Of a DNA stretch of 64,000 nucleotides, positions 35,291-47,800 are shown in pieces. The position numbers and the translations under genes were made by a program. The stretch covers positions 106,578,539 through 106,642,538 of the forward strand of contig OY720636.1 in the NCBI GenBank assembly GCA_963169105.1, in the 5' to 3' direction. Numbering within the stretch: position 1 is the first letter of the stretch; the number at the start of each line of letters is the position of its first letter. Under the pieces are notes generated by a model. It did no database searches. It saw only the letters and a program-made list of their open reading frames with translations, and was not told where the DNA came from. This DNA comes from Ceriagrion tenellum (taxonomy: Eukaryota > Arthropoda > Insecta > Odonata > Coenagrionidae).

Positions 35291-36629
35291 TAAAAGTCTA
35301 GGCATAAAAACTTCAGCCTACTGTGTTCATTAGAATGGAACTATCTCTCATTTTGTGGAATTGATTTGGAATGAAGAATTGTTTTTTTTTTGGTCACAAG
35401 TTCAATATTATGATGTACCATCTGTCGCGTCATGAAAATATCAAAAGCCTATGTGTGAGATAAATTTGGTTAAATGCGGATTGACCCAATAACGTCTAGT
35501 TTTCTTTTTCTTTTAATACATACCTAAGTATAATCTATATTAAAAAAGTTAATATATTTATAAATATATCTCAAATAGAAGGTTAATCGCAAACTGTTAT
35601 GGAAACAGTATAGTCACACTCTGGGGGATTTGGGAATCTGAGGTATACCCAATCAGACTAATGATACTTCAATGCAATAGCTAGCCGATAAAAGTCATGC
35701 GATAAATGGCTAATAATTACTAGCAATTGACTCTTTTAACTATAAATCAGAAACCCCGAGAAGAGTATTTGACGGATGACTGAATTTAAACATGAATTAT
35801 GAAAGAGGAGACTCAACCGTCACAGAAGAAAAAAGCTATAAAAACTTAATTAAGAATCCATATAGTCATAAAACATCTATATAGTTGTAGAATTGCTGAA
35901 AGATTTAAGTTTTACGTTTGGAAAAGTAAAAAAAAATAAAATTGAAGGGTAAATCTATAGTTTTTTCAAGATCGGTCACCAATTTTTTTGTATTACCATA
36001 TAGCATAGTAATTCGTTGCAAGAGTAACAATTAGTCACGCAAAACGCCCGGTTATCGCCTACCATGCTGTTTTTCTGCTTGGGTAAACTTACCTCAGTTA
36101 TCTCTCTTCAATCGTTGTTTTCTGCCATCCGAATGAGTGTAAGTTACAGTGTTCAAGGGATCAATCGGTATTATCCTCTGACGACTTACAGATAATGGAA
36201 AACAAATATTTTACACGTCAAAGTTAGGAAGAACTATATAAATACAGTTGTTCTTATGTGCTTGTATACAGGTGGGAATGTGGGAAAAACTTGCCTACAT
36301 GTTGTACGATGGGAAGGTCCTATTAATGCGAATGGGGCATTACAACCTACTGGGTGTTTATGGTTTAATGTATTGTGACCTAGTGAATGCTAATCTGGTT
36401 GCTATGGAGCTGGAATCACTCCCATGATGCACCGGTATACATGAAGCAATGATTTTCAGTTGAGATTGCGGGAAATACGATAGATTTTACTCATAAAAAT
36501 GAAAACACTATTGTTTCCGATGTCACTTCTTATTTTGCGTATAGTTTGAGAAAATTTATTGCATAAATAATAGTACAAGAAATGTTTTACGTTAGAGAGC
36601 GAATATTTGCAGGTGGAGGGAGTAACTAT

Positions 36630-36715
36630 AACTAACGCTGCTCAACTGTTAAGTTTCCGTTGTCACTTGTCTGTTACGGACGTCACATCATACGTTACCA
36701 TGGAAACGGAAATCG
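36630..36715 (+). promoter_or_regulatory. RFX-type X-box next to CRE-like site
   Basis: GTTACCATGGAAAC at 36694-36707 fits the RFX X-box inverted-repeat consensus (GTTRCCATGGYAAC) with one mismatch. GGACGTCAC, a CRE-like site, lies 16 bases upstream (36678-36686), and an inverted GTTTCCGT/ACGGAAA pair flanks both. The cluster lies in the putative first intron of the 33262 gene. Confidence 0.35.
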
Positions 36716-37264
36716 AGTTCTTGTTACCGAGCCTCGCGCATCTCAAATTTAATGATCAAGCGCTCATCAAATCTTTCCAACCTCAAGACTGCGGCAAGAA
36801 AATTAATCTCTAGCGCTCTGCCTTTCAAGATACGATTTAAGTCACGTAGGAGTCAGAAAGTCATAATTAAGGTAAGATTAGAAAGCCCTTTTGTATCTCG
36901 CGTTGTGTGGAACTTTTCTTGTCGTTAATCCTTGTAAGTTTGAAACAAAGAAATCTGCTAACGCACAGCATATTAACACAGGTTAAAATGTTATTTGTTA
37001 ATGTTATAAATCTGTAAATCGGTAAAATGTTATAATATCTGCGATGTTTACACATTATATTTCAAGGAAAATATGTGAATCAAATATTCTGCTGGAAATT
37101 AATATACTACTAATTAACTTGTATATTTTTTGAAAAAGTTTCGTGCCCCGAGGCTTTACTATGTAGAATCATGCAATGATGAATTATTCATGAAGTATTT
37201 TCTTTTTCGATCAATTATGTTTTTCATGACTCTTTAATGACAAATTAATGAAATCAAAGGACAG

Positions 37265-37700
37265 CAGCGCGCTTCGTTAAAATCTGCTATGAGCGTACAT
37301 ATGCTAGTGCCTCACAACTTTTGGAGGGATTAAGGTGGGAGCCCCTAGAGACTCGTAGGCTACACGTTAGACTTAGGTTGCTTGAGAAATTCTGAACTGA
37401 TGTTTTCCAGAGCGACACAGAGAATATTATCATTACGCCGTACTACATCTCTTGGTCTGTCAGAATCCATTAAATAAGAGAGATACATTGCTAAACAGTT
37501 ACAATAAGTCGTTCTTTCCGCGCACAATAAGCAACCACAATAAAATTTGAGCTCCACTAAATAAACTCCCTTAGTACACGTCACAATTTCTCCTACCAAA
37601 ACCTTATCCCTTTCACCTTTACACTGATGGTGACCCTACACACCCTGCCACACGCCCATGCGGCGCCTCGCAGGGTATTATGTAGATGTAGATGTAGATA
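37265..37700 (+). mobile_element. CATCTA-tailed LINE fragment, + orientation
   Basis: Codons from about 37318 read as a decayed RT tail: LLEGLRWEPLETRRL, then LLEKF and IITPYY, with several in-frame stops. The 3' UTR follows (the reverse complement of the 14219 and 22729 copies), ending in GGCGCCTCGCAGGGTATTAT and TAGATG units at 37680-37700. Confidence 0.85.
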
Positions 37701-37758
37701 TTGATACTTTAAAAATAACGTAGGTATTACAAGGTAAATTTCTTCAACAGTATTCCGG

Positions 37759-37945
37759 TGATAATGAATAAGAGTAAAGGCAATTTTCCACTTACTAGAT
37801 ACATTTTTATCCGACCTCCTAAAATACCCTATCCTTGCCTGTCATCATCATCAACAGTCCTGATGGTGATATAGCACGTCGAAACCTAGGACCAATAAAA
37901 AAATTCATCTAAGTGGAAAATTGCCTTTACTCTTAACCATTATGA
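37759..37945. mobile_element. Decayed palindrome with hammerhead-like module
   Basis: Outer arms AAGAGTAAAGGCAATTTTCC pair well (left 37771-37790, right 37911-37936 region); inner parts are diverged. The + module is CTGATGG (37860-37866), T, a weak stem, and GTCGAAACCTAGG. CGTCGAAACCTAGG is also found in the 18922 element, linking the two families at the module although their outer arms differ. Confidence 0.65.
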
Positions 37946-38624
37946 CGAATTCTTTCCACCGCATCTAGCCTGATACTTCTCCTTTAGTACTCCGGTGCAT
38001 AACGAGACAAGTATTCGTTGACCTTCGTACAGCAAAACCGTATGGGTTATGAATGGTGAGTGCTGCTTCTTCTTCTCTCTCTGAAATTTGACCTTTCAAA
38101 AAAAAGGCTTAGGTAGGTCAAGGTCACAATGATCCTCTCTGTCTGGCGAAGTGTCGAAATCATATATCCATGCCAATGGCATCGTGAATTTTGATATGTA
38201 GTTGCCAGTATGGCTGGTGACGCAGACTCGTGTTAGTAACACATATTGTGTTAGGCAGCGGTGCCCTTTGACCCAGGCTGGTGGGACTTCTGCTCTGGGT
38301 CCCAATACCACAAGGGACCCTCAGTTTTGGTAAAAACTCGACCAGCGATGGAGGAAAAGCGTCGAAAATGTTATCGCTTCCTGTCAAATTATCGGCGAGT
38401 TCAGATTTATTACAGGCCGATTAATGAGAGCATTAATTTTTGTTTCAAACATTGATTTATGTTTCATTTGTGTGAGTTATATGGCACTACTGTATTTACG
38501 GAAACCGATTAAAAATAATTTTTGTTGAGGATGAAAGTTTATCGAGCTTAAATTATTTCAAAATTATTATAATACCTAGTAGTATAATTTTGAATTATAA
38601 TTGAAGCCTTTGAAGTGTGATGTT

Positions 38625-38920
38625 ACAGGTGGATGCTACAAATATCTTGGGTGGAAAGAGTGACGAATGTAGGATGGCAACAAATTCAGCAACTACTACA
38701 GAACGTGAGTTCCGAATAACCATTAGAATTAGAAAACTTCTGTTTTTTGGTCATGTTATGAGAGGCGTTAAGTACCACATATTGTGAAACATCGTTTAAG
38801 GAAAAATAGAAGGGAAGAGGAGAAGATAAAGGTGAATAATTTCCTGAATGGACAATTTTCAGCAGAGGTTTAACTGCAGCTGCACTGAGTTTTATAGAAG
38901 AGGAACAAATAAAAATGCAA
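38625..38920 (+). mobile_element. LINE RT C-terminal relic
   Basis: Reading on + gives RWMLQISWVERVTN, then after a frame change IRIRKLLFFGHVMRG and GKIEGKRR, the usual order of the LINE C-terminal tail. Stops and indels are frequent. Confidence 0.7.
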
Positions 38921-39496
38921 TAGCCACGACGATTTCCAATATCCTACTGGAGTGGCTCCAAATAAAGAGAAACAAGGATTATTTAAGGACCCCGACTAAA
39001 AGATATCTACTGTACTAAGCAAGTAGCCGGCTAACCCTTAAGGTGACAGTGGTGAGAGGTTAGTGGCATGCGTATAGTATAGAATATAATAGTCCTTCAT
39101 TACACTCTGGGACAAGTCCCTCAGAGCAAGAATAAGATACAATGAAATATAAGAGAGGTAATGAACAAATTTACAAATGATTGTGTTCAAATCAGAAAAT
39201 AAATAAGAGCTGATAACAAAGTAAAAGAAAAACAAAAACGATTACCCTCAGTGAAAGACTATATGTGTTACCATTGAAATCAATGATAGGTATACATATA
39301 ATACAAGATGATCGAAGGGTAAAAATCCTTAAGGTTACGATACATATGAGATTTAAAAGAAATTAAACAGTTTAAACAAGAAACATTTAATGGACTAAAA
39401 AAAACTATTTTTATCTATGAAAAATAGTTATGAGATTTAATACTGAATAGGCTAAGCTATTCAGGAAATCATTCTGTAAGTAAAATTCCATACAAT

Positions 39497-39904
39497 TTAG
39501 ATTGAAAATTGGACAACGAGTGAGATTACTCTCAAATCAATTGGAATAGAATTCCAGGGTTGTGAGGCGGTCATGACAAACGACTTGTTAAAGGTAATGG
39601 TGCGGTGGGTCGGAAGTATAAGGTTACTAGGTTCTGTTCCAGTAACCATTGCATGATTAATAGTGCTTTTAGGAAACATATCAATCAGGTAATCAGGTAG
39701 GAAGGTTCGTTGCTGGCAAAAATAGAAAAAAAAATGTTCCAAGTGGGTATTCAGGACGTGAGCTGGTATATCCTGGATTCTCGGCGTTGGAGAAAGGATA
39801 AAGATAGAACTACTTCGAACTGAAGCCTTTTTTTGAGCATGATAATTCCAGTTTGATTGCCTATCTAGAACACTATTAACTTTACCACGCTGCTGCATTT
39901 TCAT
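39497..39904 (-). mobile_element. LINE RT C-terminal fragment (SF..WNSIP tail)
   Basis: An open minus-strand frame of 135 codons ends in NLILPTHRTITFNKSF, VMTASQPWNSIPIDLR, the hallmark end of many LINE RTs in which a pre-terminal WN(S/A)LP box precedes a final helix. The upstream QRTFLPDYLI segment also fits. The N-terminal and catalytic parts are missing. Confidence 0.75.
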
Positions 39905-39984
39905 AACGCCAGCTGCGGTATCAAGCCATTCGGATCGGATTCCGATCGAACCAAAATTCCATTTGAAGAATCTTCACCAAAGCC

Positions 39985-40262
39985 AGAATTTGAACAAGGT
40001 CCCTGGCTTGCTATCCTGAGGGTTCGGGTTCGAATCCCGGCAGATGCCGGAGATTTAACTGGGGAATTATAACCCATGGTTAAATGCCATTCGTAGAGAA
40101 CTTCAAAGTCAGTAGATACTTCGACCGGCGGATCGGACGTTGAGCTGAGATCCCCTTGGCGTCTTTCGCTAACCCTCTTAGTTTCATCGAGCACTAAGTA
40201 TCTGTCTCTGCTTCTTAGGCGATGAGTGTCGAGGGCCGACGTATCGGCTAATGTATTCAGCA
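39985..40262 (+). mobile_element. Possible tRNA-derived SINE
   Basis: GGGTTCGGGTTCGAATCCCGGC (40019-40040) is an excellent pol III B box with T-arm pairing. It is followed by about 220 bases of GC-richer sequence (GATCCCCTTGGCGTC and others) unlike its surroundings. An upstream A box is not clear. It directly abuts the minus-strand LINE ending at 39904. Confidence 0.4.
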
Positions 40263-40884
40263 TCAATGATCAAGCTATATGATTACCTCGGTAGGTCTGT
40301 CGGTCTATGACGCTAATAGAGACTCTGCGATCGAGAGTTCAATTTTATTTAGAGTGAGCGAGTTTAAAGGACGTCTGGGAGACCGGGGAAATTGAAATTT
40401 AGCAGAACTACAGGTCTCGTGATCTAAAATGGACCGGAGATTTAGGAAAAAGCCAAAAGCTATTTCAGGGGATTGTTTTTGCTCATATTGTCTACAGTTA
40501 GCACCGTAAGAAAACGATTGCTGGGTGCAGGGGTTTCATTTAGTTGCTATTTTTGGATTTCTCGTATGGAAGATATAGGGTTAAAATTTGCATTTATAGA
40601 GAGCTGTAAGAATGCAGAATCGGTCAAAATTTGCTTGGTTTTTTTTACATGCAAGTTTAGCGTTTCCTCAATCTTAGGTCTAACTCCATTGAATTTATTT
40701 ATTGAAAAAAATCAACCCATTTTTTCGGAGCTGATGGTACGCTAGCGCATGTATTATCTATCATAGCAGATTTCGCCACGCCCCTATGCCAAATTATATT
40801 ATTTTTTAAAGGCATCAGTTGCCATTTTACATCAATGGAGTCAACAACAGACTAGATCCAATGACGTGAGTGGTTAATTTCCTC

Positions 40885-40968
40885 TCAGGAAAGGGCTCGA
40901 ATATACGACCCGAAGAGTAGCATGCAAGGATTTTACCCCTCCTTGTTCTGGGCATACGGTGTGATGAA
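40885..40968 (-). mobile_element. Decayed SINE head related to the 24700 copy
   Basis: The minus strand reads GGGGTAAAATCCTTGCATGC and then GGGTCGTATATTCGAGCCC, colinear with GGGGTAAAGTCCTCGCC and GGGTCGCGGGTTCGAGTCCC of the 24700 SINE. The B box is degenerate. Confidence 0.45.
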
Positions 40969-40969
40969 G

Positions 40970-42929
40970 GTGTTTCATGAGTCCTTCCGGTACATCTAAG
41001 TTGCTCCTTACTTCAACGATCTAAAAAAATTGAAGCTTAAAAGACCCCTTTCTTGTATCCTAAATAATACTTCTCTCTGACTCGGATTTTTACCGCGACG
41101 CTTGAGTAAAGGATTGCATTAATTCCTTTCGGCGCCGCTAGATGTTCCGATTGAATTTGCCTTTTTAAACATTAACGAAATACATTAAGTCGTAATAAAT
41201 AACAGAAGAGTCTTTTAAACTCCATTACTTTACTTCTTCCGTCAAAAATGAAAAATAATGATCGCGTTCTTAATAACTCTCGTTCTCGGTCGCTCGATGA
41301 CTCTCGTTCTTAATAACTCTTTTTCATAGTTCCGTCCTCAGCTTACCTTTCTTATCCGTTGATCCGATGATTTCGTGAGAACTAGACATGGGAAGTATGT
41401 AGGTACTGTCATCTCCCGAAAATTATATGGTTAATGTGCTTTTTATCGCGTTTATAATTGGTTGTAGTTGAGATATGATTTAATCTCCGTTACATCAATA
41501 GTACATACTGCATGTTTCTTTCAGTCGTCTGTGAATTGAGTTTTTCCTAAGTTCGACTCATTTGCAACGGATTTCTTCTATTAATTTCGTAACAAACTTG
41601 TGTCACGTCTTGAAAAATAAGTTGGTACATACGTAATTGCATTAAAAATATCAATTGGTTCGATTGTAAGTAGACTTGCAGTAGACTATTGGAAAAAACC
41701 CTAGTTATGGTGTACCAATAATTATTGGTATTTTGGCTGTATTTAAGTGATTTAAAAAAATTTATGTCCATAGTCCTGCTGATGTCTCTTTCAGTCGTTT
41801 TCAAGTACAATTTTACGTTAGTTTGATTTAATTGCAAGGCATGTCTTCTGTTTATTGCTTCTTTTTGGCAAGTTTATTTTACGAATCGGAAAATAAATAC
41901 ATCTTTAAATACATTGAAAATATCTATTGGTTCGCTTATATGCAACTCACAACCGCAGCTTATTAAAAAGAACTTTATTTTATAATTGTTTTAATGCATT
42001 TGTGCGTATTTTGAACGATTTGAAAACTATGCTCTGATTTTCATATTTTAGCGCTAAAATTTGCTCTAAGTGATAGTTATTAATGAACAAAATGCTATTC
42101 TCATTTGGAAAAAAATATTGTGAAGTTATTTTCCCAGAGACTCTGTCAAGTGTGATGTCAGTGTCGAGATTATTAAAAATCGCATCCTATTTCTTACACA
42201 TTGCGTCACAAGGCTCTCGTTGTTCGGAAGTTTTTGGCAAGCAAAAATAAAATAAAAAGAAAAACACTTCGCTCAACTACGTACCCTCCGCAACCATCAG
42301 ACTTTAAGCCCCTTGTAACTTCTTTTTGCTCCCTTTGGCTCTCAAGATGCCAATTAAAAGTTGTTATATTCATATCTCAAGACCTGAGAGCTTCAAGAGG
42401 GTGTTGCGAAGATGACTTCATGATTCTTCCGCTCGCTTCCGCGACGATCCATCTCTTTGGACGTCTGAGGACCTGAAGATGGAAACAGGAACTCGGGTAG
42501 GAAAAGTGTCACCAGATTAGATGGATCGTCGAAAGCAGGAACCGCAAAAGGGGTTCTCGTTTTTCCCCTTCATTGTCGCCCGGCGTAAAATATGCTCCAA
42601 TTGGATGAATGCTTGATCTATTAAGTCGTGAACCACAAATTTTCACGCGTGATGAACGAGCGAAACAGAATGGTGGCCGGGAGAGAAGAAATTTATATAA
42701 TCGCGCGTTGCTACTCACAAGGCGACACACCTTTTTTTTGCGTGATATTTATTCGCATTCCAATTTATCACAGCTAATTGGCCCGTCAGGTGCTGCAATT
42801 CGGAAGAAACCTCCGCGAGGAACGGGTTCTGCTTACTCCTCGGTGAGAGCGCGATTAAATCAAGCAACCTTGAATTCTCGGAATATGCTTGCGCACTGAG
42901 CTTGCGCATTGACTTGCGAGGAGAAGGAG
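40970..42929. other. Unassigned; possible diverged duplication
   Basis: AAAATATCAATTGGTTCGAT (41645) and AAAATATCTATTGGTTCGCT (41925) lie in similar contexts about 280 bp apart, suggesting an old tandem duplication. No gene is seen. Confidence 0.35.
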
Positions 42930-43215
42930 TTTTCAACGCCTGAAGATGTGTTTTGGAAAGTAAAGAGGGAATATATTTATGTGAAAGGAGTGTGCTTCGT
43001 TGGTTGGGCCATGTCTAGAGAATGGATGAGAGTCGAATGACCAATCAGGTACGAGAGAAGGGTGAACGATGTGAATGGGAGAGTAAGACCTCAAAAATCA
43101 TGGGTGGATGCGGTAGGAAAAGGCTCTAAAGAGGGGAAATTTAGGGAGTATTCAAACTAGGAGAGCGTGAATGAAGCATGCATGAGGTAAAGTGAAGCGG
43201 AAGCGATTTGTAAGG
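42930..43215 (+). mobile_element. LINE RT tail relic (LRWLGHV type)
   Basis: The segment encodes SVLRWLGHV, a stop, RMDESRMTNQV, then degenerate residues and an ACMR-like end. It matches the minus-strand relics at 56250 and 47460, for example in the GAATGGATGAGAGTCGAAT stretch. Frameshifts occur throughout. Confidence 0.7.
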
Positions 43216-43369
43216 ATGGGGCATTACTTATTTATGTGAGACAAAGATCAGATGCAGCATGAAGCCATACTATAGTGAAGATATAACAAACAAAAAAACG
43301 ACACAAACGTAAAAAAACAAGCATAAGGTAACAAATAATAATCCAACATGGGGAGATAGTAAAAAAGGT

Positions 43370-43930
43370 TTTTTTTTGGAATGACGTATGGCTAGGTTAG
43401 CGAAGGCACTGTAAGATAAGGTGAAAGTGTCGATGTTCTCTGGAAGGGAATTTACAAGAGAAGAGAGGCGAAAAATGAGGGAGCGCCTGGGTAAGTGATT
43501 ATCTGGGAGTAGGGATATGGAGCAACGAGTGAGTTCTTGTGTGTCGGGAGGGTATTCTGAAATTCATCAAGGGAACAAGGTCGGGGCTGTCAATGGTTGA
43601 GTTCAGTGGCCTATGGATAAGTTTAAGATCAGTTTTAAGATATTATCAAGTTTATTAACGAATAGTGAGAACAGGACAGCATCAGAGGGTAGGTTGCCGA
43701 GATTTGGCACTCAACTTTTAACAATATGCGCGAAGAAGTTAGTGATGAGTTGCAGGGATTTAACATTAGTTGGGGCTGACATCGACCATATAGGGGAACA
43801 GTAGGAGAGATTAGGATGAGCAATAGATGTGAAATAGGTCGGTAATGCTCTGGGATGAAAATTATCAAAAGAGAGCCAATATTCTAGGGCTAATACCATT
43901 GAGGTAGATAGAGAGTTAGCATTACTTCAT
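43370..43930 (-). mobile_element. LINE RT C-terminal relic (HPNLSYCSPIW)
   Basis: The minus strand reads LPTYFTSIAHPNLSYCSPIW, then TNVKSLQLITNFFAHIVKS, the usual post-palm segment of a LINE RT. Later a frame-shifted SLVNSLPENI near 43440 resembles the terminal WNSLP box. The fragment lies between AT-rich sequence and the + strand relic at 42930. Confidence 0.75.
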
Positions 43931-46900
43931 CAAGCAGTAGGCTGACAACCTAAATAACAATCGTATTTGTTAGCCCGGCTCTTTTATTAGGTACTTTCCT
44001 TTGAATAGCCCGTCGCAACGGAGGAATCAGCAGGTATATAGCAAGAATAACCATAATCTGTTTGGAATTTAAAGCAAGTGTGTCTTGAAACATACATTGG
44101 TTGATTATTTATTAAGATTTTACTCAATTTTACCTTAGTTTTAACTGAGAATGCGGATTATTATTAATTTAAATAAATAAATAATGTAAAAATGGAAAAT
44201 TTACGTGAAAAAATTAAATGCATGCTGATTTCTAGAAATTTATCAAAGGAAAATATCGTAAAATTGCAAAATTAGCGAGTCAGCCCGTGAGCGCTAAAGG
44301 AAAATCGGGGTTGACAAAGATGGCGGACAGACTTCGCCCACGTCACAGCTTTTACCATTTGCCACCATAGCAACCGCCCTCTCCATCAATCTCAATGACT
44401 AATGCCAGTAATAAAATTATTTGCATTCGCCTATCCTGAAAGGGAATGGCGTGAAGTAAATGCAAGAATGGTTATCCTTCTTACTTGCAGGGTATGTTTA
44501 CTTTTCAACGAAGCAGTTACAAAGAAGCGATAAATGCCCTATTCTGGCAAATCTTTTTTTATTAATTATTTTTGAGAATTACACGATTGTAATACTTTGT
44601 TGTAGTTTTTATTTGGGAATTCGTAATTTTTGTTGAGAATTTCAATGCCAAGTCCAGCAGTAATATCTCACTGGCAAGTAGCGTGTCTGACTATGAATGT
44701 AGCTATGTTATTGTGACAGCAAGTCGTGGATAGTTGGAATAAAACACCTTATTCGGAGTTGCTGCGAGACGCATCCTAATATATTGAGAATTATGTTAAG
44801 AGCTAGAGCGAAAAATAATGGAAAACAATCGAAAGATCCATTACGAGAGGAAGAAGTCAGGTTTCTCACTCAACTTCGCTAGAAATTTGCGTGAACGGAT
44901 AGCATGCTCATTTGACTACTTCAGCCGAACCAGCTGTTTCTTTTTGCAATATCGTAATTCAATTGAAAAAAATGCTCTATTCAAAATTATCACATTGAAA
45001 TATAACGGAATACATTGGGGCAAATATATCTGGAAAAATATCTATCCGATTCTTAATATAGGAAACTTCATCCACTCCACGATTTCAAGGCAAAAATAAT
45101 TCGGCGGGCGTCTTACCTCTAATGGCGAGGAAACTTTTTTGTGATTTCCAGCGTTCCATTGGCCAGATTTAAAAAAAAAGATTCAAGTCCTAATTTTTAA
45201 CCAGCATTTTTTCGAAAAAAAGTTAGCTAGCCGTTTTAAATTAGCGGAATAACAAAAAAAAAAATAAAGGAAAAAAGTCAGATTCTTGAAGTTTTTTAAT
45301 TGTTATATCAGACAGAAATTCTAGCAACGTGAGCTTGGAACCTTATTTATATCACTCTGCGAATGACCTATCCTCATCATAAGAAGCTGCAGACCTGGCT
45401 CATAAAAAAGTCACGTTCTTAAGTTGAGTATTCCAGTATCCTTCCTAGTATTTATAAACAAATGCGTGAATAATTTTTTCAGGGTTACGAATAGAATAGA
45501 ATATAGAATATAAATTAATTGTTCTAGGACAGAATGTCCTATGGAACATGCAGTTGGTACAGAAAAAAGCTCTATGGTATGAAAAAGTATACAAGACACC
45601 TTGCTTAGAGAACATGAAATTTAAAACGTTTCCAGATATTATTGTAATACAGAAATAATGTGAAACGAATATAATCGTAGGTTTAACGAATAAAACTACC
45701 AAGTTAAGTTACTATAATAAGTACGACAATACAAGAACATTTTTAATGAAATTTAAGTTTTAATCTTTGAAAGAAAAATGTGTTATAGAGTATCATCAAA
45801 ACCCTTGAATCAGTTGTTGACGGCCAATATACTAAATGATATTACAAGGTTCTATTTATACATAAAATGAGAGTTAGAGAGTATTATTCGTTATGATATT
45901 TCAATGATTAATTTCAAGCGGTTGAACTGAGCATAATATGGAGTTATACGGTCATACCTACTTGCATTATATGTATATGTATCCCATATCGAATTTTAAC
46001 GTAATTTTTAATTTTTTAGGAAATTAACGCGCTAATTCATCATTGTTTTGGGCTGCATGGACATATTTTTTCTTTAAATTCTTTATCCGAATTTCTATCA
46101 GTGCGAAGTCCTATTTCTAAGCATTTATTTTGTGATTGCTTCGATAGTGGTCTCTGTATTGGCTATAGAACAATCTCGCTCAAACTACCCTAACCCTCTG
46201 TGGACGAGCGTGTCAAATTTGTTACGTTTTAAAATCATTGAAATATCTGCTTTCTAAGAGGCTTTTCCGTTCGGTTGCTGCGCTAGATAGAATTTTAACG
46301 CTTCAGATTAAGTGCGTGGAAAGTTGCGTCTCTTTCGGAGGTTTGTCAATTTGAATTGACGAATGTGTGACGCTATTCACTGACAATGGCGTGCCTGGTG
46401 GAGCTCTGAAATAAATAGTTTCAGCTGTCACATGAAGAAAAAATTGAAAATTATGAAGGTAATGTTGAAGTATACCTTGTTTAAATATTATTATGTAAAG
46501 TATTTTTTAAATGAAATATATACAATACATATACGTCACATTTCAAAATAAATATTATTATAAAATATATTGCAATTTTTTTTGGAAAATAAAGCTAATA
46601 TAGTAGCATTTTTTTCATGATGATGCATCATAATTCCGTCCATAGAGGGTTAGTGGGCAACCTATTTCCCGCATTCCCCTTCCCATACCATCACCTACTC
46701 TTTCAACTGTTCACGATAGGCCGAAAGAATTTCCGGAGTACGCACTAGTCTGCCCGTCTCGTCCGCGCATTCTTTCACTATCGCATTCCGCGATTTTCAC
46801 TTTACGACAGCTGGACAATCTGTGCGAGCATTTAGTTTCTTCGGGGCGACATACTCACTCCGGTCATTTTTTTCCCTCCTTTTTTTTAACATTTCGCCTG

Positions 46901-47459
46901 GCCTTAAATCTTTGGCTCTTATTATCTTATTTTTTCGATAGGGGCGCGGGCTTTGGGCGGAGTAATAAAATAATAAAACAACCAAGGCATGGGAGAAGTC
47001 ATTGAACCGAGATCTCTTTGAGATTAAGCCTTGTTTCTGTAGCCATGAAACACAGCGGGCGTCATGCAAAAGGTCGCCAGCGCATGAGAGGAAGCTTGCT
47101 GAATACGCCCGCTGGTCGAAGCGGAGACAGTTGTCGTTGCTTGCTTGAAATGGTGTCTGATTTCTCCGCGAAAGTCAGCAGCCTTGAATACCTCATGAAT
47201 TTGGAATCACGACTTTTTAGTCAGTCGTAAAGCTTGGAGTTGTAGATCGGATTTTTGAAGCTTGTATTACATTGGCTCATCTCTTCCGGCCTGGCATCTG
47301 GAATGTACGTTTCCATTTGTTGACTTCGGAGTTTATCTTTACCCTTCAAGCTCAAAAAAGCTTTTCTCTCCTCTGCGAAGTTTGAGAAAATACAACGGTG
47401 AATTTAATTCCCATTCTTAATACATCAGTAAACTTTCTGCCACTCTAAAACTGTTCAAA
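43931..47459. other. No gene seen
   Basis: AT-rich. AAAGATGGCGG at 44318 matches a YY1/Pho-type core and CCACCATAGCAAC at 44361 a partial X-box, both common enough to be chance. Confidence 0.45.
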
Positions 47460-47800
47460 GTTAAGTGTTTGCCATTTCTGTGCACAAATGTGCCCGTAAC
47501 GCCATTCCCTCTCGGAGTACGCACAGTCAACATAATTTAATGCTCCGTAGTAGGTCTGTAAAGAGCCAAATTATTTAACTTTCGGTGAGAGGCCCGACTC
47601 GTCCTGGAATAATGTCCTCCAAACTACCCTCTCATTTGTTAACTATTCTGCTTCAGTCACTCTCGTACATTGCCTCAAACTCTCCCTCCTGTTTTCAAGA
47701 CACCCAACATTCCTTCTCTTTATAGTTTCTTACACTGAACTGATTTATTACATTTTCGGTCTAATCATTCTCTCAGACCATTTGATACTCTTTCATAAAT
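47460..47800 (-). mobile_element. Decayed copy of the 56250 LINE tail
   Basis: Stretches such as CTCTCCCTCCTGTTTTCAAG (47675-47700) and CGTAACGCCATTCCCTCTCG (47500) align in the same order with the 56250 copy (CCTCCTGTTTTTAAAACTCC and CCCGCCGTTCTCTTCCGG). No intact frame remains. Confidence 0.6.
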
